Shown: in pieces, positions 26,979-35,102 of the stretch | Position numbering within the stretch: position 1 is the first letter of the stretch | How the letters are laid out: each line of letters starts with the position of its first letter | From: SZUA-87 sp041687805 | Lineage (GTDB): Bacteria; Actinomycetota; Acidimicrobiia; Acidimicrobiales; Aldehydirespiratoraceae | Reading direction: 5' to 3' | DNA: 64,000 nucleotides | Assembly (NCBI GenBank): GCA_041687805.1 | Contig: JBDNJK010000116.1 | Coordinates: 21,512-85,511 of the forward strand | Made by a program: the position numbers and the translations under genes | Notes under the pieces: generated by a model | The model's database searches: none | Seen by the model: only the letters and a program-made list of their open reading frames with translations | Told to the model about the DNA's origin: nothing

Positions 26979-28016
26979 TCAAGCGATGGGGCGAATCGAG
27001 TCGGAATCTGCTCCGAGCAACATCGCATCGCCGAACGACAGAAAACGGTAACCCTCATCGATCGCCGTCTGATACAGGTCGCGCCACCTCGGGCCCACAA
27101 AGGCATCCACCAAACACAGCAGCGTGGAACGAGGAAGATGAAAATTGGTAAGAAGAACATCGACCACTCGCCACTCGTAGGGGCGGCGGATGAACAAGCT
27201 GCTCCGACCTTCTCGGCAACCGGTGGCAGCCCACGTCTCCAAGGCTCTCACCGACGTGGTGCCGATCGCCACCACGCGCCGAGCCGACTCGATAGCGGCC
27301 GCTGTCTCATCGGGAACGAGGTAACGCTCGGTGTGGATCACATGATCGTCGAGCCGATCGACCTGAACCGGTCGGAACGTGTCGAGCCCGACCGCCAACT
27401 CAACCGTGACCACCTTGATGCCCTTGGATCGAAGGCGACCAAGCAGTTCGTCGGTGAGATGTAGGCCTGCGGTGGGCGCTGCGGCCGACACCGGACGATG
27501 TGCGAAGACGGTTTGATAACGCTCCGGGTCATCGAGTCCCGCATGGATGTAGGGCGGAAGCGGCGGCAAACCAACTGCCGCCAACGCATCGAGAAGCGGC
27601 ACATCGCCAGCGTCGAGGCTGACTACTCTTCGGCCCTCACCCAGGTCGTCTAGAACGACCACATCAAGACCCGGCGCGGTGACCGGGGTGCCTGGTGGCA
27701 GCTTCCGGGAAGGTCGTACCAATGCCTCCCAGCGCCCATCGTCAAGTTCCTCGAGCAGCAACACCTCGGCTGCTCCACCGGTCGAGCGACGTAGAACAAG
27801 GCGTGCCGGAAGGACTCGGGTGTCGTTGACCACCACCACGTCGCCGGACTCCAGAAGATCGGGCAGGTCCGCAACAATCAGGTGCTCAACCGAGTCTCCC
27901 CGGTCGACGAGAAGCCGGGCCGAGTCGCGCTGGGCCAGAGGATGCTGGGCGATCCTGTCGGGGGGAAGCGGATAATCGATGTCGTCCGGACTGGACGGCG
28001 AAAGCGAGGTGGCCAC
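26979..28016 (-). CDS. queA: S-adenosylmethionine:tRNA ribosyltransferase-isomerase
   Basis: QueA turns preQ1-34 in tRNA into epoxyqueuosine using the ribose of SAM, following Tgt. IDYPLPPDRIAQHPLAQRDSARLLV at the N-terminus, VVVNDTRVLPARL, PTAGLHLTDELL and LTNFHLPRSTLLCLVDAFVG are the family signatures. The open frame runs upstream to 28136 inside ruvB; the GTG at 28016 gives 345 residues and the usual N-terminus. The intergenic gap to ruvB is 37 bases. Its 3' end is tail-to-tail with the plus-strand hydrolase, with 12 bases between. Confidence 0.94.
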   Translation of the reverse strand: MATSLSPSSPDDIDYPLPPDRIAQHPLAQRDSARLLVDRGDSVEHLIVADLPDLLESGDVVVVNDTRVLPARLVLRRSTGGAAEVLLLEELDDGRWEALVRPSRKLPPGTPVTAPGLDVVVLDDLGEGRRVVSLDAGDVPLLDALAAVGLPPLPPYIHAGLDDPERYQTVFAHRPVSAAAPTAGLHLTDELLGRLRSKGIKVVTVELAVGLDTFRPVQVDRLDDHVIHTERYLVPDETAAAIESARRVVAIGTTSVRALETWAATGCREGRSSLFIRRPYEWRVVDVLLTNFHLPRSTLLCLVDAFVGPRWRDLYQTAIDEGYRFLSFGDAMLLGADSDSIRPIA

Positions 28017-28053
28017 AGCCAATGAGGCTATGTCGCTCAGGTGAAGAGGCCGC

Positions 28054-29076
28054 TCAGCCGAAGAGGCCGCTTTGAGACGACGCCGGCGGGGTAAGCCCCA
28101 AATGGGCATAGGCCGATGGGGTGGCGACTCGTCCACGGGGCGTGCGCATGAGCAGCCCTTGCTGAATCAGGTAGGGCTCGTAGACGTCTTCCACGGTCTC
28201 GGTTGGTTCGCTCACGCTGATGGCAAGTGTCGACAGCCCGACTGGACCTCCGCCGAAACGACCACAGATCGATTCAAGAACCGCGCGAGAGGCTTTGTCG
28301 AGACCCAATTCATCGACACCAAAGAAAGCGAGCCCGTCGGACGCCACGGTGGAATCTATGTGTGAGTCGCGTTCGACCTCGGCAAAATCGCGAACCTGCC
28401 TGAGTAGACGATTGGAGATACGTGGAGTGCCTCTCGATCGGCGAGCAATTTCGAACGCGCCTTCCTCCGTGATTTCGACACCGAGAATTCCGGCCGCCCG
28501 CAACACGATCGACTGGAGATCGTCGACCTCGTAGTAGTCGAGACGAGCAACCAGACCGAATCGGTCGCGGAGCGGGCCAGTGATGAGCCCGGTGCGGGTG
28601 GTGGCGCCGACCAGCGTGAAGCGAGAAAGTTCGAGCGGAATCGAACGAGCGGCAGGGCCCTTCCCCAACACAATGTCGATCCGGAAATCCTCCATGGCCG
28701 GATAGAGAACTTCCTCGACTGCACGAGGCAGGCGATGAATCTCGTCGATGAAGAGAACGTCACCCTCCTCCACCTTGGTGAGAATTGAGGCCAAATCGCC
28801 GGCTCGTTCCAAAGCCGGACCCGAGGTGACCTGGATGTTGGCGTCCATTTCGGCGGCGACAATATTGGCCAAAGTGGTCTTGCCCAGCCCGGGTGGGCCG
28901 GCGAACAACATGTGGTCGGTGGGCTCTCGGCGCATCCGGGCCGCGCCCAACATCACACCGAGATGACCCTTCAATTCAGTCTGGCCGACAAACTCCGACA
29001 AATTTCTGGGCCGAAGGCCCGGCTCATCAACTTGGTCGATCGGTTCCTCGCGGGGAGAAAGAATCTCTTCACGCAT
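28054..29076 (-). CDS. ruvB: Holliday junction branch migration helicase RuvB
   Basis: RuvB is the hexameric AAA+ motor of the RuvABC complex. LRPRNLSEFVGQTELKGHLG is the opening; Walker A GPPGLGKTTLA near residue 62; Walker B DVLFIDEIHRLPRAVEEVLYP near residue 105; VGATTRTGLITGPLRDRFG, the sensor and arginine-finger region; and the C-terminal winged helix ends with TPRGRVATPSAYAHLGL. Length 340 is normal. It begins 3 bases after the ruvA stop codon. Confidence 0.97.
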   Translation of the reverse strand: MREEILSPREEPIDQVDEPGLRPRNLSEFVGQTELKGHLGVMLGAARMRREPTDHMLFAGPPGLGKTTLANIVAAEMDANIQVTSGPALERAGDLASILTKVEEGDVLFIDEIHRLPRAVEEVLYPAMEDFRIDIVLGKGPAARSIPLELSRFTLVGATTRTGLITGPLRDRFGLVARLDYYEVDDLQSIVLRAAGILGVEITEEGAFEIARRSRGTPRISNRLLRQVRDFAEVERDSHIDSTVASDGLAFFGVDELGLDKASRAVLESICGRFGGGPVGLSTLAISVSEPTETVEDVYEPYLIQQGLLMRTPRGRVATPSAYAHLGLTPPASSQSGLFG

Positions 29077-29079
29077 GGC

Positions 29080-29685
29080 TCAGTGAACCCCTGCCAGGCG
29101 TCGTAACGCCTCCTTGAGAAGCACCCCGACCTCGCCATCTGCCGGCAACTCGGAGACAACCGCGTGGATCTCGTCGGCGGCGTAACCAAGACCCTCGAGT
29201 GCGCTACGCAGATCGGCTCGCGCGCTGGCTCGTTTGGGAGCATCACCATCGCCGGGAACAACCACGACGGATGAATCCGGAAGGTCGAGCTTCGACTTGA
29301 GCTCCATGACGATTCGAGCCGCAGTCTTCTTACCGACGCCCGGGACCAGGCACATGGCGCCGATGTCGTCGTCGGCCACGGCCAATCGAAGAGCATCCGG
29401 GCCATGGACGGAGAGAATCGCCATACCCAACGATGGGCCGACACCATGGGCCGAAATCACCGCCTCAAAGACGCGACGTTCGTCGATGGTGGCAAAGCCG
29501 TAGAGCGTCTCACTGTCTTCTCGAACGGAATGATGGGTGTGGACAAAAACCTCGTCGTCGCCACCGCCGAGATCAACTGATATGGACGGCGTGACGGTGA
29601 CCCTATATCCGATTCCTGCCACCTCGATGAGGAGCACCCCATCGTGGCCGCGGTCGAGCAGGCGGCCCCGCAACGAACCGATCAT
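29080..29685 (-). CDS. ruvA: Holliday junction DNA-binding protein RuvA
   Basis: RuvA tetramers clamp the four-way junction. The start at 29685 gives MIGSLRGRLLDRGHDGVLLI with the OB-fold and GIGYRVTVTPS; helix-hairpin-helix motifs follow near residues 70-130 (SAHGVGPSLGMAIL and CLVPGVGKKTAARIVMELK). The C-terminal RuvB-binding domain has LRSALEGLGYAADEIHAVV. The 201 residues fit the family. The start overlaps the ruvC stop as ATGA; upstream open frame within ruvC is noncoding. Confidence 0.96.
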   Translation of the reverse strand: MIGSLRGRLLDRGHDGVLLIEVAGIGYRVTVTPSISVDLGGGDDEVFVHTHHSVREDSETLYGFATIDERRVFEAVISAHGVGPSLGMAILSVHGPDALRLAVADDDIGAMCLVPGVGKKTAARIVMELKSKLDLPDSSVVVVPGDGDAPKRASARADLRSALEGLGYAADEIHAVVSELPADGEVGVLLKEALRRLAGVH

Positions 29686-30176
29686 TTTCTCGCGCCTCCG
29701 CTGGCACCGACACGCTGATGGGCCAGATGACAAAGCGCTATTGCCACCGCGTCGGCAGTGTCGGCAGGGCGCAACGGCTCTGCCAATCCCAACAAAGTCT
29801 GCACCATCTGCCCGATCTGTTTCTTGTCGGCACTTCCCCAACCAGCAACCGCCTGCTTGACCTCATTGGGAGAATATTCGACGAGATCGCAACCCGCAGC
29901 GGAGGCTTCGGCCATGACTACGCCAATCGCCATTGCCACTTTCATGGCGGTGCGGACGTTGTGCTGGAAAAACACTCTTTCAATGGCGACAACTTCCGGG
30001 TTGAGTTCAGCGATGAGGCCCCTGACCTCCCGTTGGATCTCGGCCAGCCTCACTGGTGTATCGAGCGCAGGGTCGGTGCGGATCACGCCAGCCGACACCG
30101 CACGCGGCCGACGACCGCTTTCAACGCACCCGTAGCCGCATCGCGACAACCCGGGATCAATACCTAAGACGAACAC
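29682..30176 (-). CDS. ruvC: Holliday junction resolvase RuvC
   Basis: RuvC cuts Holliday junctions symmetrically. The RNase H fold acidic residues are in VLGIDPGLSRCGYG, AIERVFFQHNVRTAMKVA and DTADAVAIALCHLAH. NEVKQAVAGWGSADKKQI is the DNA-binding segment. I place the start at the GTG at 30176 (VFVLGIDPG, 164 residues), which matches the usual short N-terminus; an ATG at 30221 would add 15 residues and cannot be excluded, as neither has a clear Shine-Dalgarno. It leads the ruvC-ruvA-ruvB set. Confidence 0.95.
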   Translation of the reverse strand: MFVLGIDPGLSRCGYGCVESGRRPRAVSAGVIRTDPALDTPVRLAEIQREVRGLIAELNPEVVAIERVFFQHNVRTAMKVAMAIGVVMAEASAAGCDLVEYSPNEVKQAVAGWGSADKKQIGQMVQTLLGLAEPLRPADTADAVAIALCHLAHQRVGASGGARK

Positions 30177-30252
30177 ATGTACGACTGTAGTGCCGACACG
30201 CGCTAGCGCGGCGGACGCCACCCGTCAGGGCTGACAGACATCAACGAAGCGC

Positions 30253-31002
30253 CTACTCCGACGCCGACTCCATGAGGTCGTCGGTCATGTCGAAATTGCC
30301 ATGGACGTCCTGGACGTCGTCAAGATCGTCGAGAAGTTCCAACAACTTGAGCACCCGCCTGGCGACCCCGAGTTCGGTCACCTCGACCGTGGACGAAGGC
30401 AACATCGTGAGATCAGCCGAGTCAAAGGAGATACCGGCCGACTCAATGGCCTCGCGGACAGCATTGAAATCGGTTGGCGGGGTGGTCACCTGCCATTGCT
30501 CCCCATCGGCGACCAGATCCTCGGCTCCGGCGTCGAGAGCCACCATCATCAATTCGTCTTCTTCGACCTCAGATGGGATGAGGATGACGCCCTTGCGCTC
30601 GAACTGCCACGCCACAGCGCCAGGCTCAGCGAGCGACCCACCGTTCTTCGACAACGTGTTGCGAACGTCGCCACCGGTGCGGTTGCGATTATCGGTGAGG
30701 CACTCGATGTAAAGCGCCACTCCCCCGGGTGCATAACCCTCATAGGTGACCGTCTCGTAGTTGACGCCTTCAAGCTCTCCGGTGCCCCGCTTGACGGCAC
30801 GTTCGATCGTGTCGAGAGGAACCGAGGCGTCGCGGGCCTTCTGGAACATCGTGCGTAACGTGGCGTTGGAATCGAGATCTCCGCCGCCAGTTCGGGCGGC
30901 CACCTCCACCTGTTTGATCAACTTGGCGAACAGCTTGCCGCGCTTGGCGTCAGCCGCACCCTTCTTGTGCTTGATCGTTGCCCATTTGGAGTGACCCGAC
31001 AT
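30253..31002 (-). CDS. yebC: YebC/PmpR-family (DUF28) regulator
   Basis: YebC-family proteins were described as DNA-binding regulators and, more recently, as factors that relieve ribosome stalling on proline-rich sequences. The classic N-terminus MSGHSKWATIKHKKGAADAK is followed by RGKLFAKLIKQVEVAARTGG, YEGYAPGGVALYIECLTDNRNRT and GGSLAEPGAVAWQFERKGVI. Length 249 is typical. The C-terminal half is acidic. It precedes ruvCAB, the usual yebC-ruvC-ruvA-ruvB order. A GAGAGGAAT site lies immediately upstream. Confidence 0.96.
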   Translation of the reverse strand: MSGHSKWATIKHKKGAADAKRGKLFAKLIKQVEVAARTGGGDLDSNATLRTMFQKARDASVPLDTIERAVKRGTGELEGVNYETVTYEGYAPGGVALYIECLTDNRNRTGGDVRNTLSKNGGSLAEPGAVAWQFERKGVILIPSEVEEDELMMVALDAGAEDLVADGEQWQVTTPPTDFNAVREAIESAGISFDSADLTMLPSSTVEVTELGVARRVLKLLELLDDLDDVQDVHGNFDMTDDLMESASE

Positions 31003-31056
31003 GGGTGATTCCTCTCGATTTGCCAGGGAACAAGATTCCCGGATGCGGATTGGGGA

Positions 31057-31647
31057 TTACGGATTTCCGGAGTCGATGCGTCGGATGAACTGACGGTGGA
31101 CACGATCGTCCCCCGACAACTCCGGGTGGAACGCTGCCACTGTGACATGGCCCTGTCGACACAGTACGGGGTTGCCATCGACATTTGCGAGAACCTCGAC
31201 CTCTTCGCCGGTGCGTGTCACCACCGGAGCCCGAATGAAGACGGCGTGGAATGGCGTCTCGAAGTCGGCTACATCGATGTCCGACTCGAAACTGTCGGTC
31301 TGGGTGCCGTAGCCATTGCGCCTTACGTCGACGTCGATTGCACCCAGAAAATGCTGATCAGGCCTGCCATCCAGGATCTTGGCCGACAGCAGAATCAGTC
31401 CGGCACAGGTGCCGAGAACCGGAAGACCCGCCGCGATACGTTGCGCAAGCGGATCGAGTAGTCCGCCACGATCGAGCAGCATTGAGATGGTGGTCGACTC
31501 ACCGCCCGGGATCACCAAAGCATCCACGCGTTCCAGTTGTTCTGGAGTGCGAATCTCCAAAGTCTGCGCGCCAAGCGGTGCAAGAATTTTCGAGTGTGCG
31601 GCAAAGGCGCCTTGCAGCGCCAGTACGCCTACGAGCGGTGCTACCAA
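31057..31647 (-). CDS. pdxT: Pyridoxal 5'-phosphate synthase glutaminase subunit PdxT
   Basis: PdxT releases ammonia from glutamine and channels it to PdxS. VGVLALQGAFAAHSKILAPL opens the class I amidotransferase fold; VIPGGESTTISML and LGTCAGLILLS carry the oxyanion and catalytic Cys; AAFHPELSGDDRVH carries His and Glu of the triad. Length is 196. The start codon appears to be TTG at 31647, overlapping the pdxS stop by 7 bases, so its translation probably depends on pdxS. Confidence 0.94.
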   Translation of the reverse strand: MVAPLVGVLALQGAFAAHSKILAPLGAQTLEIRTPEQLERVDALVIPGGESTTISMLLDRGGLLDPLAQRIAAGLPVLGTCAGLILLSAKILDGRPDQHFLGAIDVDVRRNGYGTQTDSFESDIDVADFETPFHAVFIRAPVVTRTGEEVEVLANVDGNPVLCRQGHVTVAAFHPELSGDDRVHRQFIRRIDSGNP

Positions 31648-32561
31648 CCGCGATCGGCCAGTTTCGTCTCGAGGGTGGCGATCTCCAAGCCCTTCATAGC
31701 CGCGCCCAGACCGGTGCTGACCTTGGCGATGATCGCCGGGTCTTGGAAGTGGCTAGCGGACTCGACGATGGCCGATGCCATCTTTGCCGGCTGTGAACTC
31801 TTGAAAATTCCGGACCCGACGAAAATCGACTGGGCACCCAACTGCATTACCAACGATGCATCCGCCGGGGTGGCGATGCCACCAGCGCAAAACATCGGCA
31901 CCGGCAGCGAGCCGGTGTCGTGGACCTCTTGGACGAGCGACAATGGCGCCTGGAGTTTCTTGGCCCAGTCGAACAACTCAGCCGAATCGGCAGTGGTGAT
32001 CTTACGGATATCACCGAGAATCGAACGAAGATGACGAACCGCCTCGACGATGTTGCCGGTGCCGGCCTCACCCTTCGAGCGGATCAAGCAAGCTCCCTCG
32101 CTGATGCGCCTGAGCGCTTCACCGAGGTTGGTGGCGCCGCACACGAATGGGGTAACAAACGCCCACTTGTCGATGTGATGGGATTCATCGGCGGGGGTGA
32201 GAACTTCCGACTCGTCGATGTAGTCGACGCCGAGCGATTGCAGAACCTGAGCTTCACCAAAATGACCGATGCGAGCCTTGGCCATCACCGGAATGCTCAC
32301 CGCGGCCTGGATCCCCTTGATCATCTCGGGATCAGACATACGGGCCACGCCGCCATCGCGACGAATATCGGCCGGGACTCGTTCCAGGGCCATCACTGCG
32401 ACGGCACCAGCATCCTCGGCGATTCGGGCCTGATCGCGGTCGACCACATCCATGATCACGCCACCCTTGAGCATTTCGGCGAGCCCACGCTTGACCAACT
32501 GAGTGCCGGTCTCGCGAGACGAGATTTCTGCGCGATCTGTGTTGTCTTCCATGATGTTCAT
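31641..32561 (-). CDS. pdxS: Pyridoxal 5'-phosphate synthase lyase subunit PdxS
   Basis: PdxS builds PLP from ribose 5-phosphate, glyceraldehyde 3-phosphate and ammonia in the DXP-independent route. KRGLAEMLKGGVIMDVVDRD, AGAVAVMALERVPADIR and SIPVMAKARIGHFGEAQVL carry the catalytic lysines; GEAGTGNIVEAVRH and FVGSGIFKSSQPAKMASAIV form the phosphate-binding sites. Length 306 is slightly longer than the usual 294 owing to an N-terminal leader rich in Asp and Glu. It is coupled to pdxT. Presence of the pair indicates de novo vitamin B6 synthesis. Confidence 0.97.
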   Translation of the reverse strand: MNIMEDNTDRAEISSRETGTQLVKRGLAEMLKGGVIMDVVDRDQARIAEDAGAVAVMALERVPADIRRDGGVARMSDPEMIKGIQAAVSIPVMAKARIGHFGEAQVLQSLGVDYIDESEVLTPADESHHIDKWAFVTPFVCGATNLGEALRRISEGACLIRSKGEAGTGNIVEAVRHLRSILGDIRKITTADSAELFDWAKKLQAPLSLVQEVHDTGSLPVPMFCAGGIATPADASLVMQLGAQSIFVGSGIFKSSQPAKMASAIVESASHFQDPAIIAKVSTGLGAAMKGLEIATLETKLADRGW

Positions 32562-32579
32562 CCTATGGCTCTCGACCGC

Positions 32580-33755
32580 TTACGACGTAGCCGAATCGCG
32601 GGCATCGGAAAGTAGTTTCAGCGCATCGGACGGATCGATGACACTGATGTCGGCCGTGGCGAACATGGAGTGCTGGCCCGCAGCGAGCAGCACCCACGTC
32701 GAACCGGGCGCAAGTGGAATGACCGCGCCGTCTGGATTTGTCAGATTCCAGCTCGGAGCTTCGGCAGATCTCGACCATGTGCCCTCGATCAATCGGCCAC
32801 GGGTGAAGACCTGCACCGGGCCGTTCCCAAAGGTCCTGGCCTGCGGGGATTCACCGTCGGCGGCTGATACGCCGTAGTTGACCTGGGCAACTATCACGTT
32901 GGCGGGAGCGACCTCAACCTCTACGCCGCCGACCACCGATGTTTGAAGGGTGCCGTCCTGAAGCCTCACCCAGCCATTTGACGCTGTGTCCCAGACGTGG
33001 GTCGACCGACGACCGAACGTGCTTGGATAGTCGACATCCACGCCACCGACAGCGCTGCCCGACTCTGGCGGCAAATCACCGTAGGTGAACAACGCTCCTG
33101 GTATCCCAGCATTCGTGTCGGGGATATCTGCCGGCACCACGTAGAGATTGTCGGGGGCGGCGCGATCATCGGACCGGAAATATGCGCTCTCGAGTCTGAG
33201 AGCCCCCACATCCACCATCAGGCCGGCATCTCTGGCTTGGCGGAGCTCCCTCAACACGATGGTGTTGCCACCCGAATAGCCGAACAGTGGCTTCGACAGC
33301 CCTGCCAGAAGATGGACATCGCTTGATCGGCCCGATCGAACCGGCCCTATGGCATCGGGGATTTGTGAGTGAAACACCGCGAAGAACCGGGTCTTGAGAC
33401 CCTCAACCAACTCTTCATAGATCACATCGGCCTCGAACAGTCCGGTCTGCGGACGCGACTTTGCGTCGTTGTTGCCGATCTTGATCACCAATGCCGGGGC
33501 TTCTTCGCGGTCGGCAGATATTGGCGCTCCGGTAAGCGGTCCGTATGCGCCGGTGTATTGCTCGACTGTGGTCGTCGATGCAACCGTTGTGGAAGCAGCG
33601 GCGGTCGTCACAGTCGGTGAGCTCGATGCCGAGGTGGAGGGGGTAGCCGAGTTGTCTCCGCCGCCTCCGCCGCATGCCTTCGCGAGGATGAGCGCGACGG
33701 CGACCGCTACGGCGACCGCGGCAGCGGTCCTGCTGCCGTTTGAGAAAATCATCAC
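32580..33755 (-). CDS. DUF3048 (YerB-like) exported protein
   Basis: The 391-residue protein has an unusual signal segment of alternating Ala and Val, (AAAVAVAVAVALILAKACGGGG), with a cysteine that may be lipidated although AKAC is not an ideal lipobox. A Ser/Thr-rich linker (about 35-65) follows. The rest matches DUF3048: ALVIKIGNNDAKSRPQTGLFEADVIYEELVEG, FFAVFHSQIPDAIGPVRSGR and, later, GTWSRSAEAPSWNLTNPDGAVI. DUF3048 proteins are extracytoplasmic and of unknown activity. The start overlaps the upstream pseudoprotease gene stop as ATGA, so the two are coupled. pdxS follows 18 bases later. Confidence 0.85.
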   Translation of the reverse strand: MMIFSNGSRTAAAVAVAVAVALILAKACGGGGGDNSATPSTSASSSPTVTTAAASTTVASTTTVEQYTGAYGPLTGAPISADREEAPALVIKIGNNDAKSRPQTGLFEADVIYEELVEGLKTRFFAVFHSQIPDAIGPVRSGRSSDVHLLAGLSKPLFGYSGGNTIVLRELRQARDAGLMVDVGALRLESAYFRSDDRAAPDNLYVVPADIPDTNAGIPGALFTYGDLPPESGSAVGGVDVDYPSTFGRRSTHVWDTASNGWVRLQDGTLQTSVVGGVEVEVAPANVIVAQVNYGVSAADGESPQARTFGNGPVQVFTRGRLIEGTWSRSAEAPSWNLTNPDGAVIPLAPGSTWVLLAAGQHSMFATADISVIDPSDALKLLSDARDSATS

Positions 33756-34477
33756 AATTCCTGAAGAGTGACGATTCGCTGGTCGAGAGGTGGTCGTCTG
33801 GCTGACCCGCCACTAGTGGCTCCAAACAACCACAGATGGTCGGTTGTGACACCGGGTGTGACCCCGTCGCCGGTCTGGGCTCTTGTCATGGCCGAAGCAA
33901 GGGCTGGTGGATATCGGGTGATCCTGACACCCGCGTAGTCGGCCAGCACGACAGCCTTGGAATCGAGATGTCGCCCTACGAAGTGCCGCGCCAGGGATCC
34001 TCGACCCAGCAGTCGGCCAGCTGCGCACAAGATCGTGGCGGACTCCACGCCCGATTCAAGAAGGCACAAGGCGCGGGCCGTGAGTGCCTCGAGCTCAAGG
34101 CGGCTCAGGTCGTCGAGAGCGCCGGCGGTGACAACGAGATCCGCATCATCGGAGCTTCTGGCGACCATCGCGGCATCTGGGGCAGACACATCGACAACTT
34201 GTATTCGCGGGGGTGTGAAACCGCCGGACAAGCAGATCCCCTCCACGATGTTGTCGATTCTCTCACGCCGCCCATCGACAATCGGCTGAGCCCCAAGCTC
34301 AGTGAGAGCAATGCCCAACGACACTCGTCGTACGACCAGTATCAACATGATCCCAGCCAGGACTCCGACCGCGACAGCCACCCAGACGGGCGCGAAGAGT
34401 ACAACTACAGCGCCGACGACAACTGCCAGCAGCACCGCAGGTGGACCAAGAATTCTCATCGGTGAATTTGATGTCAT
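33752..34477 (-). CDS. HtpX/M48-like pseudoprotease with all zinc ligands lost
   Basis: Two hydrophobic segments (about 12-50) are followed by an M48-type domain: RIDNIVEGICLSGGFTPPRIQVVD, then VTAGALDDLSRLELEALTARALCLL at about 117-140. M48 peptidases have VTxGLLDxLSRDELEAVLAHELAHI there, so HExxH has become Arg135-Ala-Leu-Cys-Leu139. The third zinc-ligand region VVLADYAGVRITRYPPALASAM matches EYxADxxGARITGDPEALASAL, with the Glu replaced by Val176. RRPPLDQRIVTLQEL matches the M48 C-terminus. The fold looks conserved but no metal could bind, so a non-enzymatic role is inferred. It sits directly downstream of lemA, the normal partner of active HtpX/M48 proteins. Confidence 0.8.
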   Translation of the reverse strand: MTSNSPMRILGPPAVLLAVVVGAVVVLFAPVWVAVAVGVLAGIMLILVVRRVSLGIALTELGAQPIVDGRRERIDNIVEGICLSGGFTPPRIQVVDVSAPDAAMVARSSDDADLVVTAGALDDLSRLELEALTARALCLLESGVESATILCAAGRLLGRGSLARHFVGRHLDSKAVVLADYAGVRITRYPPALASAMTRAQTGDGVTPGVTTDHLWLFGATSGGSARRPPLDQRIVTLQEL

Positions 34478-34513
34478 GTGGATCTCAGTACGGAGTCGGG
34501 ATTGAGCGTCAGC

Positions 34514-35062
34514 TCAGAATTGGACGGACACATTGCCGCGCGATTCGTCGTCGGTCTCGAAATATTCACGGGCGCTGAACCCCATCGGCCCCGCCATCAC
34601 AACACCCGGGAACGTCTGAATCGAATTGTTGTATTTGAGAACCGTGTCGTTGTAGAGCTGACGGGCGTATGCGATTCGGCCCTCGGTGGCAGTGAGTTCC
34701 TCCTGTAGATCCCGGAAATTATCGTTGGCCTTCAACTCCGGGTATGCCTCCGACACCGCGAACAACTGGCGAAGCGCGCCGGTGAGCATGTTTTCGCTCT
34801 GCGCCTGAGCGGCGGGACCCTGGGCGGTGGTTGCGGCGTTGCGGGCCGCGATTACAGCCTCGAGTGTCTCGCGCTCGTGGGATGCATATCCCTTGACGGT
34901 TTCGACCAGATTCGGGATCAGATCCCACCGACGTTTCAGCTGCACGTCTATCTGCGCCCAGGCATTCTCGATGCGATTCCTGAGCCTGACCATCTTGTTG
35001 TAAATGCTGATGATGAAAACAACCAGCACGACTACAACAGCCAGAACGATCAATAAAACCAT
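34514..35062 (-). CDS. lemA: LemA family protein
   Basis: LemA proteins have one N-terminal membrane helix and a four-helix coiled-coil domain. Here LLIVLAVVVVLVVFIISIYN is the anchor; YNKMVRLRNRIENAWAQIDVQLKRRWDLIPNLVETVKGYA is the diagnostic block, and ETLEAVIAARNAA and FPGVVMAGPMGFSAREYFET follow. Length is 182. In many bacteria lemA is paired with an M48 peptidase gene; that pairing is preserved here but the peptidase partner is inactive by sequence. Function is unknown; envelope stress roles have been proposed. Confidence 0.94.
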   Translation of the reverse strand: MVLLIVLAVVVVLVVFIISIYNKMVRLRNRIENAWAQIDVQLKRRWDLIPNLVETVKGYASHERETLEAVIAARNAATTAQGPAAQAQSENMLTGALRQLFAVSEAYPELKANDNFRDLQEELTATEGRIAYARQLYNDTVLKYNNSIQTFPGVVMAGPMGFSAREYFETDDESRGNVSVQF

Positions 35063-35102
35063 CTGTTCCTCCGGAACGACGCTCGGTAGCGCTACAACCC
35101 CA

